In this document: positions 45,691 through 54,091 of the stretch, one piece after another
Position numbering within the stretch: the stretch's first letter is position 1
Layout of the letters: every line of letters begins with the position of its first letter
Origin: Geodermatophilus dictyosporus
Lineage (GTDB): Bacteria > Actinomycetota > Actinomycetes > Mycobacteriales > Geodermatophilaceae
Direction: 5' to 3'
Assembly (NCBI RefSeq): GCF_900115505.1
Contig: NZ_FOWQ01000002.1
Coordinates: forward strand, 626,323-690,322
Length of the DNA stretch: 64,000 nt
Notes under the pieces: model-generated
What the model saw: only the letters and a program-made list of their open reading frames with translations
The model's database searches: none
Told to the model about the DNA's origin: nothing
Made by a program: the position numbers and the translations under genes

Positions 45691-46386
45691 GTGGAGACCG
45701 TCTCGCGCACCGCGCCGGCCGGCCGCTGGGTCGCCGAGGCGGTCCGCGCCGCTCCCCCCGACACCGTCGCCGCCCTGGTGCCGGCCCGCTTCCCCGCCTA
45801 CGCGCGGGTCTTCCACCCCGCCGTCCGCTACGACGGCGACGACGACGTCTTCGTCCGGTGGGACGAGGTGGCCGCGGCCAACGGCACCAGCCCGCACCGG
45901 CTCATGCAGTGGCCCGGCGTCACCGGTTCCTGGGACCACGTCAGCGAGGCCGACCAGCCGGGACTGTGGAACGACGCGCCCGCCGAGGGGCACCTCGTCG
46001 AGCACGTGGCCCGCGAGATCGCCGCCGTCCTCGCCGGCGAGACCACCACGCCCGGCGAGTGCTGGTTCGGCTGGGACGACGACGGCGCCGCCGACCTGCC
46101 CCGGCTGCGCCTCCCCCGCGTCGACCTGCTGCTGGTCCGCGGCCCGGTGGAGCGCGCCGCGGTCAACTTCGCGCCCGAGCCGCGCGAGCAGAGCGCAGCC
46201 CTGTGGTGGCCGGCCGACCGGTCCTGGTGCGTGGCCACCGACCCGGCCCTGATGAGCACCTACGTCGGCGGCAGCGTCGACGCCGTCGACGCGCTGCTGG
46301 CCACCCGGCTGGAGGTCGCGCCCGCACTGCCGGGCGACCCCGTCAGGCCCGACAGCGACCCGGTGAACCCGGTCGAGCCCCGCTAG
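45691..46386 (+). CDS. Conserved hypothetical protein
   Basis: This 231-residue protein starts at the GTG at 45691, with GGAGGA 12 nt upstream; an in-frame ATG at 45463 would add 76 low-complexity residues. It contains ARVFHPAVRYDGDDDVFVRW, MQWPGVTGSWDHVSEADQ, GECWFGWDDDG and VDLLLVRGPVERA, with many Trp and Asp. It looks globular and cytosolic. Similar proteins occur widely in actinobacteria without known role. It converges on and overlaps the DUF885 gene by 4 nt. Confidence 0.75.
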   Translation: METVSRTAPAGRWVAEAVRAAPPDTVAALVPARFPAYARVFHPAVRYDGDDDVFVRWDEVAAANGTSPHRLMQWPGVTGSWDHVSEADQPGLWNDAPAEGHLVEHVAREIAAVLAGETTTPGECWFGWDDDGAADLPRLRLPRVDLLLVRGPVERAAVNFAPEPREQSAALWWPADRSWCVATDPALMSTYVGGSVDAVDALLATRLEVAPALPGDPVRPDSDPVNPVEPR

Positions 46387-48083
46387 AGCTGCGCGAGCTC
46401 GGCCTCGAGGTCGTCGAGGCCCAGCGACCCCTGTGACAGCGCCGCCATGTGCCAGGCCCGGAGGTCGAAGTCCGCCCCGCGGGCCCGCTGCGCGGCCGCC
46501 CGGCCGGCCAGCCACGCGCGCTCGCCGAGCTTGTAGCTGATCGCCTGGCCGGGCAGGCCCAGGTAGCGGACCAGCTCGCTGTCGAGGAAGGCCGGCTCGC
46601 TGCCCAGGTGCTCGCCGGCGAAGGCGCGCGCCAGCTCCGGCGTCCACGGGCGGCCCCGGTGCGCGGCCAGCACGCCCTCGGCGTCGTCCGGGACCGGCAG
46701 CCGCAGGTGCATGCCGATGTCGATGACGACCCGGATCGCGCGCAGCTGCTGGGCGTCGAGGTAGCCCATCCGGGCGCCGGGCTCGGTGAGGTACCCGAGC
46801 TCGTCCATGAGCCGCTCGGCGTAGAGCGCCCAGCCCTCGACGTTGGCGCTCACCGAGCCCAGCGACGCCTGGTAGGTGGACAGGTCGCCGGCGACGTGCA
46901 CCCACTGCGCCAGCTGCAGGTGGTGGCCCGGGACGCCCTCGTGGTACCAGATCGAGACCAGGTCCCACAGCGGGAACCGGGTGCGCCCGAGCGTGGGCAG
47001 CCAGGTCCGGCCGGGGCGGGAGAAGTCGTGCGACGGCCGGGTGTAGTACGGCGCGGCCGCGCTCCCGGGCGGGGCGATCACCGCCTCCACCCGGCGCACC
47101 GGCGCGGCGAGGTCGAAGTGCGTGCCGTCGAGGGCCTCGATCGCCTCGTCCATCATCGCCTGCAGCCGCCGGCGCACCTCCTCGACGCCCTCCACCGCCG
47201 GGCCGTGCTCGCCGAGCCAGGCCATGGCCTCCTTCGGCGTCGACCCCGGGCGCAGCGCCCGGGCCTCGGCCTGCTGCTCGGCCAGGATCCGCCGGTGCTC
47301 CGCCCAGCCCCACGCGCAGGCCTCCTCCAGGCCCTGCCCGGCGCCGAGGTCCGACCCGTTCCAGCGGCGGGCGGCGACCGCGTACCGGTCGCGGCCGACG
47401 GCGTCCGGGGTGCCCTCGGCCTGGGGTGCGTAGGTGTCGCGCAGGAAGTCGCGCACCTCGGCCACGGCGGCGTCGGCGGCGCGGGCGGCGGCGTCGAGCT
47501 CGCCGCGCAGCGCGTCGGGACCGGCCGCGGCCAGGCCGGCGAAGAACGGCCCGGACAGCCACTCGCCGAGCTGGCCGACGACGGTGGAGACCTGCCGGGG
47601 CGCGACGAACAGGCCGCGCCGGGCACCCTCGGTCAGCGTCTGCACGTAACCGCGGTAGGCCTCGGGCACCCGGGCCAGGCGGCGGGCGACGACCGCCCAG
47701 TCGTCGTCGGTGGCCGTCGGCATGAGCAGGAAGACCTGCCGGATCGAGTGCACGGGGCTGAACAGGTTCGACAGCGCCCGGAAGCCCTCGCCGGCCTCGT
47801 CCGCGGCGAGCTCCGCGCCCAGCCGCTCCCGCAGCAGCCGGGCGCAGCGGCGCTCGACCGGGTCGTCCCCCAGCGCGGGCTCGGCGGTGAGGACGGCGTC
47901 GAGCTCGGCGAGCGTGCGCCGGGTCAGCTCGGCGTCGGCCTCCAGGCCCGCGGGACTCGGGTCGGGCAGCCGGTCGTCGCCCGGGCGGGTGCCGAGGGAG
48001 GTGGCGACGATCGGGTCGAGGTCGCAGACGGCGTCGACGTAGCGGTCGGCCACCTGCCGGGGCGTGCGCACCGGGCCGCTCAC
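46383..48083 (-). CDS. DUF885 family metallopeptidase-like protein
   Basis: This 566-residue helical protein carries the zinc-binding-like HEGVPGHHLQ motif (HExxGHH type) near residue 385, and QASLGSVSANVEGWALYAERL further on with the third ligand Glu. DUF885 proteins resemble thermolysin-clan (gluzincin) peptidases. No signal peptide is seen, so it is cytosolic. The GTG at 48083 overlaps the FABP-family stop (GTGA). Confidence 0.88.
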   Translation of the reverse strand: MSGPVRTPRQVADRYVDAVCDLDPIVATSLGTRPGDDRLPDPSPAGLEADAELTRRTLAELDAVLTAEPALGDDPVERRCARLLRERLGAELAADEAGEGFRALSNLFSPVHSIRQVFLLMPTATDDDWAVVARRLARVPEAYRGYVQTLTEGARRGLFVAPRQVSTVVGQLGEWLSGPFFAGLAAAGPDALRGELDAAARAADAAVAEVRDFLRDTYAPQAEGTPDAVGRDRYAVAARRWNGSDLGAGQGLEEACAWGWAEHRRILAEQQAEARALRPGSTPKEAMAWLGEHGPAVEGVEEVRRRLQAMMDEAIEALDGTHFDLAAPVRRVEAVIAPPGSAAAPYYTRPSHDFSRPGRTWLPTLGRTRFPLWDLVSIWYHEGVPGHHLQLAQWVHVAGDLSTYQASLGSVSANVEGWALYAERLMDELGYLTEPGARMGYLDAQQLRAIRVVIDIGMHLRLPVPDDAEGVLAAHRGRPWTPELARAFAGEHLGSEPAFLDSELVRYLGLPGQAISYKLGERAWLAGRAAAQRARGADFDLRAWHMAALSQGSLGLDDLEAELAQL

Positions 48084-48616
48084 CGGAGGCGCTCCAGGCG
48101 GGCCGACATGGTCGGCCGCAGCGGGGTGTCGGCCCCGGCACGGTCGATCGCGTACATCAGCGCGCCCTCGACGATGCCGTAGAGCCGGACGGCGCGGGTG
48201 GTGTCCGGGGCGTCGGGCGTGCGCGCCACCACGTCGCTGCTGAGCTCCCAGCTGGTGGTGCTGCGCGCCGTCCCCACGTAGAGCTCGACGACGCCCTCGG
48301 GGCTGGCCACCAGCAGCTCGACGTCGTCCTGGCCGCGGGGGCGCCAGAAGCCCGACTCCCGGGCACCGGGCCCCTCGACCCGGCCGTCGTCGCCGACCAG
48401 CCAGCTGCGGGCCTCGTAGGCGAGGAAGTCGCGGCCGTCGTGGGCGAAGCGCACCCACTGGCCGAACCGGCGGTCCCCGGCCCCGCCGCCGGCGAGGACG
48501 CCCTCCCCGTGCCACTCCCCCAGCAGGGGCAGCACCGAGAGGAGCGCCGGGGACACCTCCGGCCCCTCGCGGACGTCGACGGTGTCGACGACGGGCAGTT
48601 CGGTCGGGCCGGTCAC
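48080..48616 (-). CDS. Nitrobindin/FABP-family beta-barrel protein
   Basis: This 178-residue protein resembles nitrobindin: LLGEWHGEGVLAGG (GxWxGxGxG), WVRFAHDGRDFLAYEARSW and SSTTSWELSS-like strands. The C-terminal family motif that ends in HLxAxLxR, with the heme-iron ligand His, reads RPTMSARLERL here. The His is absent, so heme binding is doubtful. The GTG start at 48616 is upstream of, and overlapping, the DUF885 gene. Confidence 0.8.
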   Translation of the reverse strand: MTGPTELPVVDTVDVREGPEVSPALLSVLPLLGEWHGEGVLAGGGAGDRRFGQWVRFAHDGRDFLAYEARSWLVGDDGRVEGPGARESGFWRPRGQDDVELLVASPEGVVELYVGTARSTTSWELSSDVVARTPDAPDTTRAVRLYGIVEGALMYAIDRAGADTPLRPTMSARLERLR

Positions 48617-48671
48617 CGGCCGGCGTCCCGGGCAGACATGCCGGTCACGGTAGTCGGCGCGGTGCAGCGCC

Positions 48672-48827
48672 TCAGCGGCCGCGGGACGGGCGCCCCGGAG
48701 GGGACGGCGGCACACGGGGTCCCTCCCGCCCGGCGCCCCGCCCGGGGCGGGCCAGCCGCCGTGCCGCGACCAGGCAGGCGAGGGCGCCCAGCGCGGCGAG
48801 CGCGACGAGGACCCAGGCGGCGACCAC
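48672..48827 (-). CDS. Small single-TM protein (51 aa)
   Basis: This 51-residue peptide has one hydrophobic helix (VVAAWVLVALAALGALACLVAAR) followed by a basic, Pro-rich tail. TACCGT (plus coordinates 48834-48839) ends 6 nt before the GTG, as in other leaderless genes here. No family is recognised. Confidence 0.45.
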   Translation of the reverse strand: MVAAWVLVALAALGALACLVAARRLARPGRGAGREGPRVPPSPPGRPSRGR

Positions 48828-48893
48828 GCCGCCACGGTAGGCGCGCGGCCCGGCTCCGGGCGGCCGGACGCACCGGGCGGGGAGGATGGGCCG

Positions 48894-49637
48894 GTGCCGT
48901 TCACCGGGAGCCACCCCGCCGCGGTGCTCCCGTTCCTGCGCACCGGGCTGCCGGCGTCGGCGCTGGTGGCCGGCAGCCTCGCCCCGGACCTGCCCCTCTA
49001 CCTGCCCGGCATGCCGGAGTGGCCGACGCACGGGGCACTGGCGGTGGTCACGCTCGACGTCGTCCTCGGTGGCGTGTTGTGGGCGCTGTGGCACGGCCTG
49101 CTGGCCGCGCCGGCGCTGGCCGCCGCCCCGGCCGGGCTGCGCCGCCGGGTGACCGCCCGGGTGGGGCTCCGGCCGCGGCTGGGGTCGGTCCGGGCGGTCG
49201 CGGCGCTCGTCGCGGCGCTGGCCCTCGGAGCGGCGACGCACGTCGGCTGGGACCAGTTCACGCACTGGTGGGGGTGGGGCACCCGCCGGCTGCCGCTCCT
49301 GCGCGCGCCGGTGGGCCACCTCGCCGGCGAGGACTGGTACGGCTACGACATCGCCCAGCACGCGAGCACCGTGCTGGGCGCGGTCGTGGTCGCCGGCTGG
49401 CTGGCCGTCTGGTGGCGGCGGACGCCGGCCGGCCCGGGCGACCTGCGGGACACCGCCTGGCCGGTGTGGGCGGGCCTGCTCGGGCTGGGGGCGCTGGCCG
49501 GGGGGGCCGCCGCCGTCCGGGCGCCCGACGTCCTCCGGGCGGGCGTCGCCGGGGCCACGACCGGGGGGGCGGTGATGGCGCTGGCCGCCGGCCTGGCGGC
49601 CGCGACCTGGCACGTGCGGAACCGGCTGCGCTCCTGA
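48894..49637 (+). CDS. DUF4184 family membrane protein
   Basis: This 247-residue protein starts MPFTGSHPAAVLPFL, the DUF4184 signature, followed by ALVAGSLAPDLPLYLPG and GAATHVGWDQFTHWW. There are about six hydrophobic helices. The His/Asp residues of the HVGWDQFTH segment resemble metal-dependent hydrolase sites of related DUF457/YdjM membrane proteins. Function is unknown. The GTG has GGAGG upstream. Confidence 0.85.
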   Translation: MPFTGSHPAAVLPFLRTGLPASALVAGSLAPDLPLYLPGMPEWPTHGALAVVTLDVVLGGVLWALWHGLLAAPALAAAPAGLRRRVTARVGLRPRLGSVRAVAALVAALALGAATHVGWDQFTHWWGWGTRRLPLLRAPVGHLAGEDWYGYDIAQHASTVLGAVVVAGWLAVWWRRTPAGPGDLRDTAWPVWAGLLGLGALAGGAAAVRAPDVLRAGVAGATTGGAVMALAAGLAAATWHVRNRLRS

Positions 49638-49669
49638 ACCGGTCCCGGCACGTGTGGGACACGCCGGGT

Positions 49670-51001
49670 GTGGGGCACCCTGGGGAACCGGCACGCCCAC
49701 GACGCAGGGAGGAGGACGCCGCCATCGACGGCCGACGGACCGCTCCGGACGGCGCCTCCCTGCGCGCGGTGGAGGCCGAGCTGACCCGGACGGCAGCCCG
49801 CTACGAGCGGCTGCTGTCCACCGTCGCCGACGGCATCTACGGCCTCGACCGGGACGGGCGGGTGGAGTTCGCCAACCCCGCCGCCGAGCGGATCACCGGT
49901 CGCAGCGCCGCCGAGCAGCTGGGGCACGACCAGCACCGGCTCCTGCACGCGTTCCGGCCCGACGGCTCCCCCTACCCGCGGGAGGAGTGCCCGGTGTGGC
50001 GGGCGCTGAGCACCGGGCAGGCGGTCTCCGCCGACGACGAGGTGTTCTGGCGCGCCGACGGCACGCCGGTGCCGGTCGAGCTCGTCGCCGTCCCGGTGGT
50101 GGAGGACGGCGAGGTGACCGGCGTCGTCGTCTCCGTCCGTGACCTCACCGACCGGCTCGCCGCCCGCCGCCAGGCCGCGGAGCTGCAGCGGCTGGCCGCG
50201 CAGAACGCCGCCGAGCGGGCACTGTCGGACCGGCTGCAGCGGGCGCTGCTGACCCCGCCCCCCGAGCCCGACCACCTGCACGTCGTCGTCCGCTACCGGC
50301 CGGCCGCGCACGGTGCCCGGGTCGGCGGCGACTGGTACGACGCGTTCCTCCAGCCCGACGGTGCCACGGTGCTGGTCATCGGTGACGTCGTCGGCCACGA
50401 CAGCGCCGCGGCCGCCGCGATGGGCCAGCTCCGCGGGCTGGTGCGGGCACTGGCCTGGGACAACGACGAGACACCGGCGCAGACGCTCGGCCGGGTCGAG
50501 CGCGCCGCCCGCGGGCTGGCGGTGAGCACCCTGGCCACGGCCGTCCTCGCCCGCATCGAGCGGCTGCCCGACGTCCCGGTGGCCGGGGTGCGCCGGCTGC
50601 GGTGGAGCAACGCCGGCCACCTGCCACCGCTGCTGCTCGCCCCCGACGGGTCGACCACGCTGCTGGAGACCCGGCCGGACCTGATGCTGGGCGTGGATCC
50701 CGCCGCCCCGCGCCACGACCACACCGTCGACCTGCCCGACGGCTCCACCCTGCTGCTGGTCACCGACGGCCTGGTCGAGCTGCCGGGCATGCACCTCGAC
50801 GAGGGCCTCGCCGCGCTGCGGGAGGCGCTGCGCGACCTGGGCGAGGAGCCGCTGGAGAGCCTCTGCGACACGCTGCTGGCGCGGCTGGTGCCCGGGCCGG
50901 GACGGGACGACGTCGCACTCGTCGCCGTCCGCACCCACCCCGAGGACCGCCCGCGCCCGCCCGAGGCCGGCCCCAACCGGCTGCCGCCCGGCGTGGAGTG
51001 A
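49670..51001 (+). CDS. PAS domain plus SpoIIE-type PP2C phosphatase
   Basis: This protein of about 440 residues has a PAS sensor (about 35-165: LLSTVADGIYGLDRDGRVEF, AAERITGRSAAEQLGHD) and an RsbU/SpoIIE phosphatase domain (about 210-420: GARVGGDWYDAF, VIGDVVGHDSAAAAAM, LRWSNAGHLPPLLL, LLLVTDGLVE). It probably dephosphorylates an anti-sigma antagonist. The start is unclear: GTG 49652, GTG 49670, or a rare ATC at 49724 that alone has an ideal AGGGAGGAGG. No partner genes are adjacent. Confidence 0.87.
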   Translation: MGHPGEPARPRRREEDAAIDGRRTAPDGASLRAVEAELTRTAARYERLLSTVADGIYGLDRDGRVEFANPAAERITGRSAAEQLGHDQHRLLHAFRPDGSPYPREECPVWRALSTGQAVSADDEVFWRADGTPVPVELVAVPVVEDGEVTGVVVSVRDLTDRLAARRQAAELQRLAAQNAAERALSDRLQRALLTPPPEPDHLHVVVRYRPAAHGARVGGDWYDAFLQPDGATVLVIGDVVGHDSAAAAAMGQLRGLVRALAWDNDETPAQTLGRVERAARGLAVSTLATAVLARIERLPDVPVAGVRRLRWSNAGHLPPLLLAPDGSTTLLETRPDLMLGVDPAAPRHDHTVDLPDGSTLLLVTDGLVELPGMHLDEGLAALREALRDLGEEPLESLCDTLLARLVPGPGRDDVALVAVRTHPEDRPRPPEAGPNRLPPGVE

Positions 51002-51028
51002 CCGGCCGCGCCCGGACCCCCGGACGCG

Positions 51029-51065
51029 CCCGTGCCCGCCCCGGCGCTGCCGGGACGGGCACGGG
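51029..51065. terminator. Hairpin between convergent genes
   Basis: CCCGTGCCCG (51029-51038) and CGGGCACGGG (51056-51065) form a perfect 10-bp stem 27 nt beyond the phosphatase stop. It could serve both this gene and the convergent DUF1416 gene. Confidence 0.7.
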
Positions 51066-51150
51066 TGCGGACCGGTCGGGATCCGTCGTCCTCCCCCACC
51101 GCCCACGGTGAGGGAGACGCGCCACGATCGGTCACCTGGTCATCGCCCGG

Positions 51151-51447
51151 TCACTGGTCGAGGACGACGGTGGTCTCGTTCAGGCCGACCTCGGCGGAGA
51201 CGGTGCGCTCGCCGCGGCCGGACGGCGCCAGCGAGCGCAGCTTCCACTCCCCGGGGGCGGCGAAGAAGCGGAACTCGCCCTCGGGGCTGGTGACCACCTC
51301 GGCGGTGAACTCGTCCGTGGCGTCCAGCAGCCGGACGTAGGCACCGGCCACCGGGGCGCCGTCGTGCCAGACCTGGCCCTGGATCACCGTCTGGGTGCTC
51401 AGGTCGATGCCGGCGAGGGCACCGCCCTGCTTCGGGGCACCGCACAC
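51151..51447 (-). CDS. sseC: DUF1416 protein (SseC-like)
   Basis: This 98-residue protein with GTG start (VCGAPKQGG) has the DUF1416 core TVIQGQVWHDGAPVAGAYVR and PEGEFRFFAAPGEWKLR. The beta-sandwich pattern resembles carboxypeptidase-regulatory folds. It is the last gene of the thiosulfate sulfurtransferase operon, as SseC is beside CysA in mycobacteria. Its role in sulfur metabolism is undefined. Confidence 0.9.
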   Translation of the reverse strand: MCGAPKQGGALAGIDLSTQTVIQGQVWHDGAPVAGAYVRLLDATDEFTAEVVTSPEGEFRFFAAPGEWKLRSLAPSGRGERTVSAEVGLNETTVVLDQ

Positions 51448-51452
51448 CGGGC

Positions 51453-52286
51453 TCAGGCCCCCTTCTCGATCGGGACGCCGACGAGGGAGCCGTACTCGGT
51501 CCAGGAGCCGTCGTAGTTCTTGACGTTGTCGTGGCCGAGCAGCTCGCGCAGCACGAACCAGGTGTGGCTCGAGCGCTCACCGATCCGGCAGTAGGCGATG
51601 GTGTCCTTCGAGGTGTCCAGGCCGGCGTCGGCGTAGAGCTTGGCCAGCTCGTCGTCGCCCTTGAAGGTGCCGTCCTCGTTGGCCGCCTTGCTCCAGGGCA
51701 CGTTCACCGCGGTGGGGATGTGGCCGGGGCGCTGCGCGCCCTCCTGCGGCAGGTGCGCGGGGGCGACCAGCTTGCCGGCGAACTCGTCGGGCGAGCGGAC
51801 GTCGACCAGGTTCTTCTGGCCGATCGCGTCGACGACCTCGTCGCGGAAGGCGCGGATGGAGGTGTCGGGGTCCTTCGCCTGGTACTGGGTGGCGGGACGC
51901 TCGACGGCGTCGGAGGACAGCGGGCGGCTGTCGAGCTCCCACTTCTTGCGGCCGCCGTCGAGGAGCTTGACCTGGTCGTGGCCGTAGAGCTTGAAGTACC
52001 AGTAGGCGTAGGCGGCGAACCAGTTGTTGTTGCCGCCGTAGAGGACGACGGTGTCGTCGTTGCCGATGCCCTTGGCGCTGAGCAGCTCCTGGAACTGCTC
52101 CTTGCTGACGAAGTCGCGGCGCAGCGGGTCCTGCAGGTCGGTCTTCCAGTCCAGCTTGACCGCGCCCTCGATGTGGCCCTTGTCGTAGGCGCTGGTGTCC
52201 TCGTCGACCTCGACGAAGACGGTGCCGGGCCGGCCGAGGTGCTCCTGGGCCCAGTCGGCGGTGACGAGCACGTCGTTGCGGCTCAT
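51453..52286 (-). CDS. sseA: Thiosulfate sulfurtransferase (rhodanese)
   Basis: This 277-residue two-domain rhodanese transfers sulfane sulfur to thiophiles. The active-site loop is IAYCRIGERSSHTWF (Cys near residue 232), and the N-terminal inactive domain carries VVLYGGNNNWFAAYAYW. It matches mycobacterial CysA2/CysA3. It is co-transcribed with DUF4395 upstream and DUF1416 downstream, behind a Cys-rich leader peptide. The symbol follows actinobacterial usage and varies among genomes. Confidence 0.92.
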   Translation of the reverse strand: MSRNDVLVTADWAQEHLGRPGTVFVEVDEDTSAYDKGHIEGAVKLDWKTDLQDPLRRDFVSKEQFQELLSAKGIGNDDTVVLYGGNNNWFAAYAYWYFKLYGHDQVKLLDGGRKKWELDSRPLSSDAVERPATQYQAKDPDTSIRAFRDEVVDAIGQKNLVDVRSPDEFAGKLVAPAHLPQEGAQRPGHIPTAVNVPWSKAANEDGTFKGDDELAKLYADAGLDTSKDTIAYCRIGERSSHTWFVLRELLGHDNVKNYDGSWTEYGSLVGVPIEKGA

Positions 52287-52322
52287 GGGGGGTGTTCCTC
52301 CCTGTGGTGGGTGTGCGGGCGT

Positions 52323-52760
52323 TCAGGCGGTGCGGGCGGGGCGGGCCCGCCGGACGGTCAGGTACAGCTCGCAGCCCAGGCAGAAGCCGGTGGCGGCGTT
52401 GAGCAGGGCCGCCACGAGGGCCAGCCCCGTGGCGACGGCGCCGAGCAGCGGCGCGCCGAGCAGGTAGCCCGCCGCGCCGACGCCGGCGAAGACGAGGCCG
52501 ACGAGCTGGGCGAAGCGCACCGGCGCCTCGGGCTCGCGCTCCCGCGCCGGCCCCAGCCGCGGGGCGACGAGGGTGCGGTACAGCACCGCGTACGGGGCGT
52601 ACCGCAGGCCGGCGGCGGCACCGACGGCGAAGACGGCCGCCTGCGCGACCGCCAGCCAGCCGCTCGCGGTCAGCAGGACGACGGCGAGGACGGCACTGGT
52701 GACCCACGCCGCGAAGCGGGGGCCGCGCACGTCGACCGTGCGGGCAGGACTGTGGGTCAT
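52323..52760 (-). CDS. DUF4395 membrane protein
   Basis: This 145-residue protein has four hydrophobic helices and the C-terminal CLGCELYLTVRR motif. DUF4395 is often adjacent to thioredoxin or rhodanese genes, and the CxxC pair may exchange electrons or sulfur across the membrane. It is the first structural gene after the leader peptide, with a GGAGAG Shine-Dalgarno. Confidence 0.87.
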   Translation of the reverse strand: MTHSPARTVDVRGPRFAAWVTSAVLAVVLLTASGWLAVAQAAVFAVGAAAGLRYAPYAVLYRTLVAPRLGPAREREPEAPVRFAQLVGLVFAGVGAAGYLLGAPLLGAVATGLALVAALLNAATGFCLGCELYLTVRRARPARTA

Positions 52761-52814
52761 GGATGGGCTCTCCGGACGGCGGTCAGGGCACGTCTGGGCG
52801 GAGCAGGGCCGCCC

Positions 52815-52889
52815 TCAGGCGGCGCGACACAGGCAGCTGCCGACGCGGCACAGGTCGACTGTGCGGCGCGAGGTCAGCAGGGTGCCCAC
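52815..52889 (-). CDS. Cys-rich leader peptide of the sulfur operon (24 aa)
   Basis: The 24 residues run from GTG 52889 to TGA 52815: MGTLLTSRRTVDLCRV followed by GSCLCRAA, with Cys at 14, 19 and 21. TACCCT (plus coordinates 52896-52901) ends 6 nt before the GTG, so it should be the 5' end of a leaderless mRNA. Cys-rich leaderless mini-genes before sulfur genes are known in mycobacteria to sense cysteine supply through translation of Cys codons. The stop is 54 nt from the DUF4395 start. Confidence 0.85.
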   Translation of the reverse strand: MGTLLTSRRTVDLCRVGSCLCRAA

Positions 52890-52906
52890 GCGGCGAGGGT
52901 AGCCGA

Positions 52907-53347
52907 TCACGACGGGGCCCCCGTGTGGGCGTCGACGACGGCGGTGAGCTCCTCGGGCCGGGGCGCGCCGCTGCTGCGGCCGAGCAGCCGGCCCTGGCGG
53001 TCGAGGTAGAACAGCGTCGGGGTGCGGCGGACGCCGAGCTCGCGGACGGCGTCGAGGTGGCTCTCCGCGTCGACGTGCACGTAGGCCAGGCCCGGCCGGG
53101 TCCCCTGCAGGTGCTGCAGCCGGGCACGCGTGGTCCGGCACGGCCCGCAGAACGCGGTGGAGAACTGGACGACGGTGAGGTCGGCGTCGCCGGGCCGCAC
53201 GCCGAGGCCCTCGAGCACCGCGGTCGGTCCGCCCACGGTCTCCTCCTCCGCCGTCCGCACCCTGCCGTCACGGGCGCGCAGCCACCACGCCGCCACGGCG
53301 GTCAGGACCAGCGCCGCGGCGAGCACCAGCAGCCCGGTCCCGCTCAT
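52907..53347 (-). CDS. Membrane-anchored thioredoxin-like protein
   Basis: This 146-residue protein has an N-terminal membrane helix (LLVLAAALVLTAVAAWWL), a thioredoxin domain with the redox pair in FSTAFCGPCRTTRARL, and the cis-Pro of RRTPTLFYLD. It is the positional equivalent of ThiX/Rv0816c. The start is the ATG at 53347. It sits just upstream of the leader-peptide promoter. Confidence 0.9.
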   Translation of the reverse strand: MSGTGLLVLAAALVLTAVAAWWLRARDGRVRTAEEETVGGPTAVLEGLGVRPGDADLTVVQFSTAFCGPCRTTRARLQHLQGTRPGLAYVHVDAESHLDAVRELGVRRTPTLFYLDRQGRLLGRSSGAPRPEELTAVVDAHTGAPS

Positions 53348-53395
53348 CCCCCGCCCCAACCGGAGCCGCCCGGGGGGCATTCCCGGGTCACCCGG

Positions 53396-54088
53396 TCAGG
53401 CGGTCGCCGCGAGGACGACGTCGGTGCCCTCGACCGCGACGCGCACCCCGTCGTCCCCCGGCGTGACCCCGGTGAGCTGCAGGTCGTAGGGCAGCCGGAC
53501 CGGGTAGCGCAGGTCGAGCAGCGCGACGGCCCGGTCGACGACGAGGTCGGGGACGTCGACACCGGCCGCGGCGGCGTCCTCCACCACGACGACCAGCTCG
53601 TCGCCCTCGAGCACGACGTCGCCGGTGGCGGTGAGCGGCACCGTGTAGCCGAGCACCTCGACGGTCCGGGTCACCCGCAGCCCGTCGCCGGCGCGCTCGA
53701 GGGTGGTGTCGGCGCCGAGCTCGCGCGAGAGCAGCGCGTAGGTCAGCGTCGCCGTGCCCTGCACCCGGTCCACCGGCACCTGCTGCACCGTGCCCGTCAG
53801 CGCGTCGGACAGCGGCACGTGCACCCCGCGCAGCGTGACGTCGGCGCGGGTGCCCTCGGGCTGCCCCAGGTCGTCGGCGGTCAGCCCGATGCGCACCTCG
53901 TCGTAGCGCCCCTCCACGGCCTGGGTGAGGAACGGCCAGCCGGTGACGTCCACGTCGGGGGTGCCGCCCAGGCCGCCGGCCTCCTGCAGCGTCCGGGCGG
54001 CCTGCTCCTCGGCCACCCCCTCGGCCACCGGGTCGGCGACCAGCGCGAGCACGACCAGGAGGACCACGACGGCCAGCAGGGCACGCAC
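53396..54088 (-). CDS. DUF2993 protein, LmeA-like
   Basis: This 230-residue protein has a signal-anchor helix (LLAVVVLLVVLALVADPVAEG) and a long DUF2993 beta-rich domain beginning GGTPDVDVTGWPFLTQAVEG. It is the positional equivalent of Rv0817c/LmeA, a periplasmic factor in lipomannan elongation in mycobacteria. Function in this organism is inferred only from family and synteny. Confidence 0.85.
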   Translation of the reverse strand: MRALLAVVVLLVVLALVADPVAEGVAEEQAARTLQEAGGLGGTPDVDVTGWPFLTQAVEGRYDEVRIGLTADDLGQPEGTRADVTLRGVHVPLSDALTGTVQQVPVDRVQGTATLTYALLSRELGADTTLERAGDGLRVTRTVEVLGYTVPLTATGDVVLEGDELVVVVEDAAAAGVDVPDLVVDRAVALLDLRYPVRLPYDLQLTGVTPGDDGVRVAVEGTDVVLAATA

Positions 54089-54091
54089 GGG

